Origin: an uncultured Eubacterium sp.
GTDB lineage: Bacteria > Bacillota > Clostridia > Lachnospirales > Lachnospiraceae
DNA length: 64,000 nucleotides
NCBI GenBank assembly: GCA_948579355.1
Contig: CAPAOV010000002.1
Location: 111,728-175,727, forward strand
Direction: 5' to 3'
The notes under the pieces were generated by a model. The model had not been told where the DNA came from. It saw only the letters and a list, made by a program, of their open reading frames with translations, and did no database searches. The translations under genes and the position numbers were made by a program. How positions within the stretch are numbered: the stretch's first letter is position 1; each line of letters starts with the position of its first letter. Below are positions 16,141 through 25,346 of the stretch, in pieces.

Positions 16141-16830
16141 CTATAAGTATTGTCTTATCCCAAAAATGCCTGTACCTACACGCACAAAAGTAGCCCCCTC
16201 TTCAATGGCCACTTCATAATCACCGGTCATCCCCATGGAAAGCTCACTCATATTAATATTATCAATGTTTTTCCTATTAATGTCAACTAGTAATTTATTC
16301 AAATTTTGAAAATGAGGCCGATTTTCCTCCGGATTTTCGACAAACGGTGCAACCGTCATCAGCCCCTTTACACAAATATTCGCACATCCGGAAATCTGAC
16401 GGATTGCTTCTTCTGTTTCTTCAGGCATAAATCCAAATTTGGATTCTTCTCGTGCCATATTGACCTCAATCAGTATATCTGCCACCAAATTCTTTTTTTC
16501 ATATTCGGTTTGTATCTGTTTTGCCAGCCGCAGCGAATCGACGGAATGTATTCTCGTCACTTTACCGACAATCTGCCTGACCTTATTTCTCTGAAGATGT
16601 CCGAGCAAATGCCACTGTAACTGCCTGTCGATTACTTTCTGCTTCTCCAGCATTTCCTGTACTTTGTTTTCACCAAATGAAATAATACCACTATCGACAG
16701 CCTCTTCTATCATCGCAACCGGTTTTGTTTTGCTCACGGCAATGAGCGTCACTTCCTCACGGTCTCTTCCGGCCCGTCTGCAGGCTTCCGCTATCTTCTC
16801 TTCTACCTCTTGTAAATTTTCTCTTACCAT
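16141..16830 (-). CDS. YggS/YlmE family PLP homeostasis protein
   Basis: A 229 aa single-domain PLP-binding protein of the alanine racemase-like fold III group. The PLP lysine is in LIAVSKTKP; other markers are GENKVQEMLEK, WHLLGHLQRNK, IEVNMAREESKFGF and ELSMGMTGDYEVAIEEGATFVRVGTGIFG. It buffers cellular PLP and has no known catalytic reaction. A TTG at 16845 is in frame, but the GGAGGG site lies inside that extension, so ATG at 16830 is the start. It follows the HlyD-like gene and precedes sepF. Confidence 0.92.
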   Translation of the reverse strand: MVRENLQEVEEKIAEACRRAGRDREEVTLIAVSKTKPVAMIEEAVDSGIISFGENKVQEMLEKQKVIDRQLQWHLLGHLQRNKVRQIVGKVTRIHSVDSLRLAKQIQTEYEKKNLVADILIEVNMAREESKFGFMPEETEEAIRQISGCANICVKGLMTVAPFVENPEENRPHFQNLNKLLVDINRKNIDNINMSELSMGMTGDYEVAIEEGATFVRVGTGIFGIRQYL

Positions 16831-16847
16831 CGTTTTTCCCTCCAAAA

Positions 16848-18224
16848 CTATTCAATAAAATCGTCGTCTTTCAGACTCGACGGGTCTACCACAATATGGT
16901 CGTATGCCGCCAGTCCATACGGCGTCTGCTCCTTTACAATCGTATATTCCTTATTTTTATATTGGATTTCGACCGGCCGGAACCGGCAATAACCCTCATT
17001 GACATAATATACACCCGACAGCTTCTTTTTCTCACTGACAATATAATCTTCTCCCGCTGAAGAATCCATTAATATATCGCCCTCCTGAAGAACAGATGAA
17101 GAAACATAATACATATCGTCAATTAACATGGCGTTGGACAACGAAGTAAATTCATGCGCCATCTTTCCGGACGCATTCATCGTCTGTCTCACCACCCCGA
17201 GACCGTCTGTTCCCCTTGTGACAACGCTTTTCGGTATCGTAAAGAAATCTTTTTGCAGGATGGAGCTATTGGGAATCTTTAAACCGGAAGCGGTTTTTAA
17301 CTGAAATTCGATTTGCAGGAAACGGTCGTTTATGTAGTGCTCCATAAAGCGGGACGTCGTCAATATTGCAAAATACTCTCCCTCCCTCTCATAAATATCT
17401 ACATTGGCATTAAATGATGTCTTATCTTTCAATACGGTAACACGAACCGACTCCTCGTCTTTTAGCGCCTGATAGTAACTGTCGTCCAGCTTAACTACAA
17501 TCGACCAGTCGTTGCTTGTAATTAATTTATATACGGGAGCGCCGGCTTTTATAGGGCCCTCGCTCTGTAACTGTCTTCGCGTAATACTGCCATATTCATC
17601 GAACAGTTCCGTCGAGATTTCTTCCTTTTTTGTCTTTTCATAACCATCCATTGTATAGGCGACAATACCGCTTTTTTTCGCTGTTACTTTCGTAAAATTT
17701 TTATCCTTTCCAGAAGAGGTCATCGCTTTTTTTAAATCGCTGTACAAACTGCCATTATTCCTGTCAAAGACAACATTTTTTGCATCATACTTTAGTTTTG
17801 TGACGTCGTTGTAGTTTGACATTGTAAATGAACTTTGAAAAGAGGAAATTACTTCCCTCATCTGTACAATGCTTTCCGAGTTGTCCTTTTCCTTTTGTAT
17901 CTCTTCCAGTATTTTACTCACTTCGCCGTCTGCGTCAATCGTATATGCCACGTCGCCTTTTCCAATGCGGTTTCCCTCGGAACAATAATAATTAACATAT
18001 CCCGCCTGTTCTGTCTGCACCACTTCTTCCTGCCTCATAATAAATCCGTAGAGAGGCGCATCGTCAGAAATATCGGAAGTATTTACTTCATAAATAGATA
18101 CGTGGTTTTTGGATAAAATGTTCCAAGCGAGAAAAATAATATATAAAATAATAATTAGAAACAGAAAAAGAGCCAGATTAGGATGAAATCGTTTTTTAAA
18201 TTTTACTACATTTTTATCAGACAT
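16848..18224 (-). CDS. HlyD-like single-pass membrane protein at the head of the division cluster
   Basis: A 458 aa protein with a basic N-terminus, one membrane segment (about 17-37), and a long extracellular part. A short biotinyl-lipoyl-like segment (AGYVNYYCSEGNRIGKGDVAYTID) and its return half (AKKSGIVAYTMDGYE ... GAPVYKLITSNDW) mark the HlyD/membrane-fusion fold, with a helical hairpin between. No ABC or RND exporter gene accompanies it. It is 17 bases upstream of yggS, so it probably belongs to the division operon. Function beyond the fold is unknown; an envelope structural role is inference. Confidence 0.75.
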   Translation of the reverse strand: MSDKNVVKFKKRFHPNLALFLFLIIILYIIFLAWNILSKNHVSIYEVNTSDISDDAPLYGFIMRQEEVVQTEQAGYVNYYCSEGNRIGKGDVAYTIDADGEVSKILEEIQKEKDNSESIVQMREVISSFQSSFTMSNYNDVTKLKYDAKNVVFDRNNGSLYSDLKKAMTSSGKDKNFTKVTAKKSGIVAYTMDGYEKTKKEEISTELFDEYGSITRRQLQSEGPIKAGAPVYKLITSNDWSIVVKLDDSYYQALKDEESVRVTVLKDKTSFNANVDIYEREGEYFAILTTSRFMEHYINDRFLQIEFQLKTASGLKIPNSSILQKDFFTIPKSVVTRGTDGLGVVRQTMNASGKMAHEFTSLSNAMLIDDMYYVSSSVLQEGDILMDSSAGEDYIVSEKKKLSGVYYVNEGYCRFRPVEIQYKNKEYTIVKEQTPYGLAAYDHIVVDPSSLKDDDFIE

Positions 18225-18304
18225 AAACAGGAGCTCCTTTTTCCCTTTTTTATGAATATTATTTGTTTTCCTATGCCATACTTACAACAAAGGAGGTAAG
18301 TCCT

Positions 18305-18499
18305 ATGAAAGCGTTGGATTATACAGTGCTGATTCTTGTCATTATCGGAGCAATCAACTGGGGACTAATCGGATTTTTTGGTCTGGACCTTGTGGCCTTT
18401 TTATTTGGCTCTATGTCCATCCTGTCCCGTATTATCTATGCAGTAATCGGTATATGCGGACTATATGCTCTGAGTTATTGTGGCCGAATCGGCAATTGA
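18305..18499 (+). CDS. DUF378 small membrane protein
   Basis: About 64 aa with two membrane segments (YTVLILVIIGAINWGLIGFF and IIYAVIGICGLYALSY). The INWGLIG motif and KALDYTVL start are typical of DUF378. The AAAGGAGG site lies just before the ATG at 18305; an upstream in-frame extension lacks a ribosome binding site. It is divergent from the HlyD-like gene and followed by a perfect hairpin. Function unknown. Confidence 0.85.
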   Translation: MKALDYTVLILVIIGAINWGLIGFFGLDLVAFLFGSMSILSRIIYAVIGICGLYALSYCGRIGN

Positions 18500-18506
18500 C
18501 ATTTGG

Positions 18507-18540
18507 CAGATTAAGAACGGTTTCCACCGTTCTTAATCTG
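18507..18540. terminator. Perfect 15-bp hairpin between DUF378 gene and mgsA
   Basis: CAGATTAAGAACGGT (18507-18521), loop TTCC, then the exact complement to 18540. It sits between convergent genes. No strong T-run follows on either strand, so it may be a bidirectional transcript-end hairpin rather than a classical terminator. Confidence 0.65.
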
Positions 18541-18562
18541 TATCATCATGCCATATTCCCTT

Positions 18563-18961
18563 TTACATACGAACTAGATTTCGCCAATCCAAATCCCCGC
18601 GTTCCAGAGCTTTCACAAGAAGTTCCGCCGTAGCGACATTCGTTGCCAATGGGATGTTATGAATATCACAGAGACGAAAAAGATTTTTTACGTCCGGTTC
18701 ATGTACTTTCTGCGTCAATGGGTCGCGCAAAAAAATGATTAAATCCAGTTCATTGTTCTCAATCTGTACCCCTAACTGTTTCTCTCCTCCTAAATGACCC
18801 GCCAGATACTTGTGTACCGTCAGATTTGTTACCTCCTCCACCAATCGTCCGGTTGTTCCTGTTGCATAGATGTCATTTTTACTCAGTATTCCCCGATATG
18901 CAATACAGAAATTCTGCATCAATATCTTCTTTGAATCATGAGCAATCAGTCCGATATTCAT
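18563..18961 (-). CDS. mgsA: Methylglyoxal synthase
   Basis: Converts dihydroxyacetone phosphate to methylglyoxal and phosphate, a bypass of lower glycolysis under phosphate limitation. At 132 aa it has IGLIAHDSKK, the phosphate-binding ATGTTGRL, the GHLGGEKQLG loop, FLRDPLT with the catalytic Asp, and IPLATNVATAE. It is last in the rodA-min-mre cluster, 18 bases after rodA, a pairing common in Clostridia. Confidence 0.95.
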   Translation of the reverse strand: MNIGLIAHDSKKILMQNFCIAYRGILSKNDIYATGTTGRLVEEVTNLTVHKYLAGHLGGEKQLGVQIENNELDLIIFLRDPLTQKVHEPDVKNLFRLCDIHNIPLATNVATAELLVKALERGDLDWRNLVRM

Positions 18962-18979
18962 AGTTACAACCCCTTTCCA

Positions 18980-20137
18980 TTATTTAAAGTCTAAATTGCT
19001 ACCCCGATTTGGTTGTATCCCAATATTTATCAAAATACCAATCGCCATCATATTCCCAATCAACGACGTTAAACCATTGCTCAGAAAAGGCAGCGGCAAC
19101 CCCGTATTTGGCAGAAGGGAAGTCGCAACTCCTATGTTGACAAACGTCTGAAAATAGAACATGGAGCCAATCCCGACGGCAATCATCATTCCCATATAAT
19201 CTTTGGCATTTTTAGCTGCGATAAAACATTTGATTATAATGACAGACAACAACAACAAAATAACCATACAACCGACAAAACCGAACTCCTCACTGATTGG
19301 CGACCATATAAAATCACTTTCCGTAACGTCCACACTCGTATAATTTCTTACTGCCTCGTTCCCCTCCAGCAGTTTCCCATAAAGTTTTCCGGAAGCAATT
19401 GATAAGATGGAGTTATTCTGCTGATACATAACGCCTAGTTCTTTATCTTCCGGGTGCAGCCATCCCATAATACGCTCTAACTGATAACCGCGCAGCAAAA
19501 GCTGATTCGGCTGTTGGATATACCAGAACAGGAATCCAACCACAGGCACGACGACAGCCGCTACCGGTCCTAAAATACGATGACCGATACCGGAACAGGC
19601 CAACATCATTACAAGAATGACAAGCATAACAACACTTGATGATAAGTCCGATTGGATGAGAATAAACCCAGTCGGTACAATCGTAATGGCTGTCGCCAGA
19701 AAGAAGTTTTTAAATGACTGTAAATTCTCTCTTCTCTTGGCAAAAAATACTGCCAATGTCAGAATCAAAACTATTTTACAAACCTCCGACGGCTGGAAAC
19801 TGATAACCTTTAAATCCAGCCAGCGGTACGAACCTGTCTTATTGTCTTCTCCCAATGGAGATAATTTTGTCGCTGCCGCCATTAGCGTCGTAATAATGTA
19901 GATGATGGGAATATACATGCATATATCATGGTAATCAATGAGTGTAAATATAGCAATAATAATCAATCCACCAACGATACCAATCAACTGTCTCTTCATG
20001 GAAATCAAAGGATTAACCATGGAAATCACATAGGAGCTGATGAATGTTAAAAGCAATACAATGACAATCAGAAAAATATCAATATTTCTCCAATTATAAC
20101 GTTTAATTTGTAACCATTGCTTGATTCGATTTCTCAT
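18980..20137 (-). CDS. rodA: SEDS peptidoglycan polymerase RodA
   Basis: A 385 aa polytopic membrane glycosyltransferase of the FtsW/RodA/SpoVE family. It polymerises lipid II during elongation together with the class B PBP encoded upstream. Markers include SYRWLDLKVISFQPSEVCKI, the extracellular loop LLRGYQLERIMGWLHPE with the SEDS catalytic Asp region (DVTESDFIW), and the C-terminal TGLPLPFLSNGLTSLIGNM. It is clustered with minE, pbp2 and mreBCD, supporting RodA over FtsW. Confidence 0.93.
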   Translation of the reverse strand: MRNRIKQWLQIKRYNWRNIDIFLIVIVLLLTFISSYVISMVNPLISMKRQLIGIVGGLIIIAIFTLIDYHDICMYIPIIYIITTLMAAATKLSPLGEDNKTGSYRWLDLKVISFQPSEVCKIVLILTLAVFFAKRRENLQSFKNFFLATAITIVPTGFILIQSDLSSSVVMLVILVMMLACSGIGHRILGPVAAVVVPVVGFLFWYIQQPNQLLLRGYQLERIMGWLHPEDKELGVMYQQNNSILSIASGKLYGKLLEGNEAVRNYTSVDVTESDFIWSPISEEFGFVGCMVILLLLSVIIIKCFIAAKNAKDYMGMMIAVGIGSMFYFQTFVNIGVATSLLPNTGLPLPFLSNGLTSLIGNMMAIGILINIGIQPNRGSNLDFK

Positions 20138-20164
20138 TCTATTCTACCACCTGACTGTATTTTG

Positions 20165-20440
20165 TTACTTTTCGACCTGTTTCATATCTTTAATCGGTAT
20201 ATTGGCAAAAAGAGCAGGAACCATTCCATGGTCGTTTTCGGATTGCATCTGTTCTATTTTAATATCCAAACCTTCCAAATCAATCTCTACATATTTGGAC
20301 AGTACATAAATTAAATCATTTTTAATCTGTTCCATTATCTCCGGTGAACAATTTGCCCTATCCGATACCAAAACCATTTTCAAACGGTCTTTGGCAACAT
20401 TACTGGAGGACTTTTTTCGAAAAAAATCTGTAAATCCCAT
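20165..20440 (-). CDS. minE: Cell division topological specificity factor MinE
   Basis: About 91 aa. Starts MGFTDFFRKK (the amphipathic membrane-binding helix), then the MinD-activating segment AKDRLKMVLVSDRA and the topological domain PEIMEQIKNDLIYVLSKYVEIDLEGLDI. ATG at 20449 abuts the AGGAG site, so the second in-frame ATG at 20440 is preferred. With MinC and MinD encoded just upstream, this organism has a complete oscillating-type Min set as well as DivIVA. Confidence 0.93.
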   Translation of the reverse strand: MGFTDFFRKKSSSNVAKDRLKMVLVSDRANCSPEIMEQIKNDLIYVLSKYVEIDLEGLDIKIEQMQSENDHGMVPALFANIPIKDMKQVEK

Positions 20441-20452
20441 TATTCTCATCTC

Positions 20453-21241
20453 CTAACTTTTCAGCTTGCTTCGCAGTAAAGAAAAGAAGCCATGTTTAGG
20501 AAATAAATCCAGGAACGGAACTTCTTCGCCCGTAACACGCCGGCATATATTCTCATAAGCCTGTCCGGCCAGCGTATTGTTTCCTACAAGAGGTTCTCCC
20601 TGATTTGTTGCAATCACAATGTTCTCATCATCCGGAACTACCCCTAATAAATCAACTGCTAAAATCTCGACTACGTCTTCGCTGGACATCATGTCACCCC
20701 GCCGTACCATATCAGGACGAAGACGATTGACAACGAGTTCAATCGTGCCAATTTCGTTTGCTTCCAACAGGCCGATAATGCGGTCTGCATCCCTGACGGC
20801 AGAAACCTCAGGAGTAGTCACAACAATCGAGCGGTCAGCTCCCGCTATGGCATTTTTGAACCCCTGTTCAATCCCTGCCGGGCAATCTAACAGTATGTAA
20901 TCAAATTCTTCTTTTAATTCGGCTGTCAGCGCTACCATCTGCTCCGGGGTGACGGCATCCTTATCTCTTGTCTGTGCGGAAGGCAGTAAAAACAGGTTAG
21001 GATATCTTTTATCCTTAATCAGCGCCTGCTTTAAACGGCAATTCCCCTCAATAACATCAACCAGATTATAAACAATACGGTTTTCCAATCCCATCACTAC
21101 ATCCAAATTGCGTAATCCGATATCAGTGTCAATTAAAACTACTTTCTTTCCTTCCTTGGCAAGCCCTGTGCCAACGTTTGCCGTTGTGGTTGTCTTTCCC
21201 ACACCGCCTTTTCCTGATGTAATAACAATGACTTCACTCAT
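20453..21241 (-). CDS. minD: Septum site-determining ATPase MinD
   Basis: A 262 aa deviant Walker ATPase: GKGGVGKTTTTANVG near the N-terminus, DTDIGLRNLDVVMGLE, LLDCPAGIEQGFKNAI. The C-terminal amphipathic membrane-targeting helix is present (FFSLLRSKLKS). It recruits MinC to the membrane and is displaced by MinE. GGAGAACATC precedes the ATG. It sits between minC and minE. Confidence 0.96.
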   Translation of the reverse strand: MSEVIVITSGKGGVGKTTTTANVGTGLAKEGKKVVLIDTDIGLRNLDVVMGLENRIVYNLVDVIEGNCRLKQALIKDKRYPNLFLLPSAQTRDKDAVTPEQMVALTAELKEEFDYILLDCPAGIEQGFKNAIAGADRSIVVTTPEVSAVRDADRIIGLLEANEIGTIELVVNRLRPDMVRRGDMMSSEDVVEILAVDLLGVVPDDENIVIATNQGEPLVGNNTLAGQAYENICRRVTGEEVPFLDLFPKHGFFSLLRSKLKS

Positions 21242-21278
21242 GATGTTCTCCTTTCGCCTCTGTTATAGACCATTCATA

Positions 21279-21944
21279 TTAAACATTTATGTTTGTCAGT
21301 GACATTCTTGATAAATCATCCATATAGATTGCCCCATCCCTTAGATAAGCTATCTGCGGGACATTCGATGGTGTTTCTTTCTCATCCGGAGTTCTGGCAA
21401 TAACGTCGCTGATTCGGATTTGAATCGGATTCATTTTTGTTGCCACAATAAAGGCATCCTCTTTTCCTGACGCCCCGGCGTATACCGTTCCGTTTAATTT
21501 GCCGAGTACGATGACATTTCCTGTGGAGACAACCTGCGCCCCCACATTTACATCTCCCAATATGACGATACTTGTTTCAAACTCCATGACCTGACCGGAA
21601 CGGAGATTCCCTTTAAAAAACTGACCGGAATTACTGTCCATTGCCATTAGCTTTTCCTGTAGGGTTCGCTCGTACAACGCCTCTCGCTCCTTGTCCTCGT
21701 CAATGACACAAACAATCTGTAATTTGGAATTTTCCTGTATCGTATGAAGCAGAACCGCTTCCTCTTCATCCGAGAGTTCTCTTCCGTCAAAGGCTACGAC
21801 GACCCGATTGTTCCCTAAAAAGTCGGCGTTATTTTGAAATTTTTCCGTCACTTTTTCTAATAATTCTTCAAAGGACAACTCGTCGTCTAAAATGATACGA
21901 ATACCAGACTTATTGCCTTTCAGCATAACAGGTTCTTTTTTCAT
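21279..21944 (-). CDS. minC: Septum site-determining protein MinC
   Basis: A 221 aa FtsZ assembly inhibitor. The N-terminal domain (KGNKSGIRIILDDELSFEELLEKV) is followed by a linker. The C-terminal beta-helix starts near 105 with LRSGQVMEFETSIVILGDVNVGAQVVSTGNVIVLGKLNGTVYAG, which binds MinD. A GTG at 21956 is in frame, but its GAGG sequence is the ribosome binding site for ATG at 21944. It follows pbp2 by about 40 bases. Confidence 0.94.
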   Translation of the reverse strand: MKKEPVMLKGNKSGIRIILDDELSFEELLEKVTEKFQNNADFLGNNRVVVAFDGRELSDEEEAVLLHTIQENSKLQIVCVIDEDKEREALYERTLQEKLMAMDSNSGQFFKGNLRSGQVMEFETSIVILGDVNVGAQVVSTGNVIVLGKLNGTVYAGASGKEDAFIVATKMNPIQIRISDVIARTPDEKETPSNVPQIAYLRDGAIYMDDLSRMSLTNINV

Positions 21945-21985
21945 TGTCTTCCTCACTTCTTTGGCTATTTATTCTAATATCCCCA

Positions 21986-24838
21986 TTAATCCGTCTGATT
22001 ATTGTTATTGATTGCCGGATTGGAAACTTTCTTTTCAAGCAATCTCTTGCGTGCTCCCTTATCATAATAGTACTTGTATACATTACTTGCCAGCTCTGCT
22101 GCGTTGGACGATGTAAAACCATTAGGAATAACAACGGTTACGGAAATCTCCGGATTTTCGTATGGGGCAAAACTGACAAACAATGCGTGGTTCGGCTCGT
22201 TTTGCGTAATCTGTGCCGTACCGGTCTTTCCCGCTACCGTGACCGGCAATCCCTGAAACAGGGATTTAATGCTCCCCGTACTTACTACCTTACTCATACC
22301 TGTCTTTATCGCCGCAAGCGTTGAGGATTGGCAATTCAGCTTATTGTTCAGTTTCGCACTGTTTTTTTCTTTCTTTCCGGACTTCGTATTTTTCTTCTTA
22401 TCAATCAGCGTCAAATCATAACAGGTGCCCCCGTTAGCAATAGTCGTTACATATCGCGATAACTGAACCGGCGTATAACTGTTAGAGCCTTGTCCAATCG
22501 CCGAACGGACAACATCCAAATCCGAAAATGTCGGTTCTGCCTCTGCCAGCTCAATGCCGGACTTTTTTGTCAAGCCATATTTGTTCGCATATTTCTTTAA
22601 TTTAGACAGACCCTTTTCATTATCTACTATGTTGTCGTGTCCGTTTCCCAGACGGTATCCCATCTCATAGAAAAAGTAGTTGCAGGAATGCTGGATGGCC
22701 TGTGATACATTCAGGTTGCCGTGCGATACGTTACTCCAGCACTTCGGCCATGGTTTGTTAATCTTGTCAAATTGTACTTTATCCGCCACCTGTGAATAGG
22801 TATTTATGACGCCCTCTTCTAACACGGTCGTGGCGGTCACCATCTTAAACGTAGAGCCGGGCGCCGTCTTCTGCTGTGTGGCGCGGTTCAGCAGCGCCGA
22901 CGCACTGCTCGTACTGATTTTATTATAATAATCGCTGTCTACGGAGTTTGCAAATTTATTATTATCGTAACTCGGATACGATACGAGCGATTTCACCTTT
23001 CCTGTCTTTACATCGGTGACAATAACGGAACAGGAACACGGCGTCAGGCCGAGTTCTCCCGGCGATATTTCCAGAGAGCGGATTTTCGCTTTCAAAAAAG
23101 CAAATGGCGATGTTGTTCCCGCTTTTAACGACTGATAGGAATTTCGGTTCATTTTCAATACTTTCTGGTCATAAAGCAGAAGACAAATATCCCTCCCCGT
23201 TATTGTTTCTTTCTCTACCATCGAGTGATAGACTTTTTTATCGAAAGAAAAATCGTCGGATATTTCATTGAGGACATAGTTTACTATCTTTTGGAAAACC
23301 TCTTCCGAGCTGTAATAATTATTATCTACTTCGAGATTATCCAGATTAATCCAATTGTTCTTTATGGCATGGATTAAAAATTCACTCAGGCTGATTTTAC
23401 CCTTGATATAATCGTTATACGTCGAATCTGTCGTATCCATCGTATTGGAATTTAGTATCTCATTCGTTTTTAACATCGAAAAAACGTAGTCTAAGTATTC
23501 TGACACTGTTTCCGGTAAATCTTCCCCACGCGTCCGGTTATTTACTTTCAAGTATTTCCTGACACTGGCTATGCCACTCTTTTTGGCAGACGTAAACGCC
23601 CGATAAACGGATTTTTCCAACGGCGTGGCGCTGTTTTTGGAAAAATTCGTTACATCCACAATACTGTTTTGCAGGATGGCGTCATATACTTCATAAATGG
23701 ATATTAAAATCCCGGACGCCTTTTTTCCCCTTGTACCCCTGCTTCTTCCATTTACCATTTTGGAACTGAGAATACCGGCAATTTGCTTTTCCGCCAATTT
23801 ATAAATCGCCTTTTGCAAATCCGATTCAATGGTCAGATAAATGTCATCACCGGCCACGGCATCCTTTGTCTTTTTTGAGCTGATAACACGGGAACTGCTG
23901 TCTATCAGCAGCGTTTCCGAGCCCTTTGTACCTTTGAGTCTGTCTTCGTATTCCTTTTCCATTCCCGTCTTACCAATCTGGTCGGCGGATGTATATTCCG
24001 TTTCCGGATTAAGTTCCTGTTTTTCCGCCAATGTTTCCGATGAAATCAGACCCGTATATCCTACAATATGTGAAAAATATTCGCTGTCATAATAGACGCG
24101 GTTCATTTCCGTAGAAACTTCGACCCCCGGCAAATCTACAGAGCTTTCTTTAATGGCGGCCACCGTTTTCTCGCAAACATTGGAACTCAATGTAATCGGT
24201 TCGTATTTGGAATAAGTATTCATTAAAAGGGCATAACGGACTGTCATAATGCGAATCGCTTCCTCGTCCGAATAGTTTTCTTCATCGGAAAAGAAATTAA
24301 TCGTATTGACGCCATTTTCGGTACGGATATAACGAAATAACTGTTCCGCCGTCATCTGTTTCTGCTCTTCCGTCAGCTTCTTTACAGATGTACAAAAGAA
24401 TATGTCTCTTTTAAAACGCAATTCTGCCGCATGATTTACATTGTATTTGAATTTCCCTTTCGAAGTCCTTGTAATCGGAAAATCCAAATCCAGTTTATCC
24501 CCGTTTTTCTCTATCAATTGAATGCATTTGGCAATCATCGTATTCTTGTCCACATTTTTTTTCAATTCACCGGAATCTTCCAGCGTAATCGAATATCTCT
24601 GTTCGTTCGTAACTAATAACTTTCCGTTGCAGTCGTATATTTTCCCCCGCGCACTCTTTATCGTTTTAATTTTCTGCTTCTGCAGCGATGCTTCTTTATC
24701 ATAAGTCTCACCCCGTATAATCTGGAGGTAGAACATGCGTCCAATCAAGATGCTGAACAATAAAATATAAGTGAGAACCACCGCAAAAAAGCGGGATTTA
24801 ACAACATTTTTTATTGTTTCCGTGATACTGTCAAACAT
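21986..24838 (-). CDS. Penicillin-binding protein 2 (class B transpeptidase), enlarged
   Basis: At 950 aa it is longer than the usual 600-700 aa. It has an N-terminal membrane anchor (about 15-35), a PBP dimerisation domain to about 340 (GRTY-like RGKIYDCNGKLLVTNE), then about 250 residues with no recognised motif (roughly 355-600). The transpeptidase domain carries STFK with Ser662, SCN with Ser718 and KTGT with Lys871. It cross-links lateral-wall peptidoglycan with RodA. The C-terminus is Asn-rich. It sits between mreD and minC; GGAGG precedes the ATG, within the mreD stop region. Confidence 0.93.
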   Translation of the reverse strand: MFDSITETIKNVVKSRFFAVVLTYILLFSILIGRMFYLQIIRGETYDKEASLQKQKIKTIKSARGKIYDCNGKLLVTNEQRYSITLEDSGELKKNVDKNTMIAKCIQLIEKNGDKLDLDFPITRTSKGKFKYNVNHAAELRFKRDIFFCTSVKKLTEEQKQMTAEQLFRYIRTENGVNTINFFSDEENYSDEEAIRIMTVRYALLMNTYSKYEPITLSSNVCEKTVAAIKESSVDLPGVEVSTEMNRVYYDSEYFSHIVGYTGLISSETLAEKQELNPETEYTSADQIGKTGMEKEYEDRLKGTKGSETLLIDSSSRVISSKKTKDAVAGDDIYLTIESDLQKAIYKLAEKQIAGILSSKMVNGRSRGTRGKKASGILISIYEVYDAILQNSIVDVTNFSKNSATPLEKSVYRAFTSAKKSGIASVRKYLKVNNRTRGEDLPETVSEYLDYVFSMLKTNEILNSNTMDTTDSTYNDYIKGKISLSEFLIHAIKNNWINLDNLEVDNNYYSSEEVFQKIVNYVLNEISDDFSFDKKVYHSMVEKETITGRDICLLLYDQKVLKMNRNSYQSLKAGTTSPFAFLKAKIRSLEISPGELGLTPCSCSVIVTDVKTGKVKSLVSYPSYDNNKFANSVDSDYYNKISTSSASALLNRATQQKTAPGSTFKMVTATTVLEEGVINTYSQVADKVQFDKINKPWPKCWSNVSHGNLNVSQAIQHSCNYFFYEMGYRLGNGHDNIVDNEKGLSKLKKYANKYGLTKKSGIELAEAEPTFSDLDVVRSAIGQGSNSYTPVQLSRYVTTIANGGTCYDLTLIDKKKNTKSGKKEKNSAKLNNKLNCQSSTLAAIKTGMSKVVSTGSIKSLFQGLPVTVAGKTGTAQITQNEPNHALFVSFAPYENPEISVTVVIPNGFTSSNAAELASNVYKYYYDKGARKRLLEKKVSNPAINNNNQTD

Positions 24839-24839
24839 C

Positions 24840-25346
24840 TTATGCCTCCTCTCTGTTTTCTGTTATTTTACTTTCTACCAAAAGAATCAGGCGGTAGAAT
24901 AAAATACCAACTAATGTCGTATAAAGTATTTCCGGTAAAAACTTATGAATAAAATAGAAAATAAAATGTACTCTTCCTCTCATTAAAAACTCAGTTACAT
25001 AATAGTACAGGCAGTATACTAAGTCCCCTGCCGCTATGAGAACGGTAGGAAGCAGCAGGCTGTCGGTAAAATATAATTTCCGGCAGAACCCTAAAACAAA
25101 ACCGATTGTCATAAAAACAAATGCATACAGGCCAATCACGCCACCATACATCATATCCAGCGTTAGCCCGCAGATAAGTCCTATCCATATACCGGAAGTC
25201 CTTCCCCGGAGATAGCCGAAAGAAATTGTGACGACCAACAATAGATTTGGCACGGCATTTGCCAATTCGATTTCTTTAAAAACCGTCGTCTGCAGGAGAA
25301 GCGCCAATACAATAAATAGGAAAGCAGCTACTTTTTTTCTAATCAT
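24840..25346 (-). CDS. mreD: Rod shape-determining protein MreD
   Basis: A 168 aa polytopic membrane protein with five or so hydrophobic segments. Features typical of the family are VPNLLLVVTISFGYLRGRTSGIWIGLICGLTLDMMYG and the C-terminal PEILYTTLVGILFYRLI. The start overlaps the mreC stop by 8 bases, so it is translationally coupled, and the stop lies next to the pbp2 start. Part of the elongasome. Confidence 0.92.
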   Translation of the reverse strand: MIRKKVAAFLFIVLALLLQTTVFKEIELANAVPNLLLVVTISFGYLRGRTSGIWIGLICGLTLDMMYGGVIGLYAFVFMTIGFVLGFCRKLYFTDSLLLPTVLIAAGDLVYCLYYYVTEFLMRGRVHFIFYFIHKFLPEILYTTLVGILFYRLILLVESKITENREEA

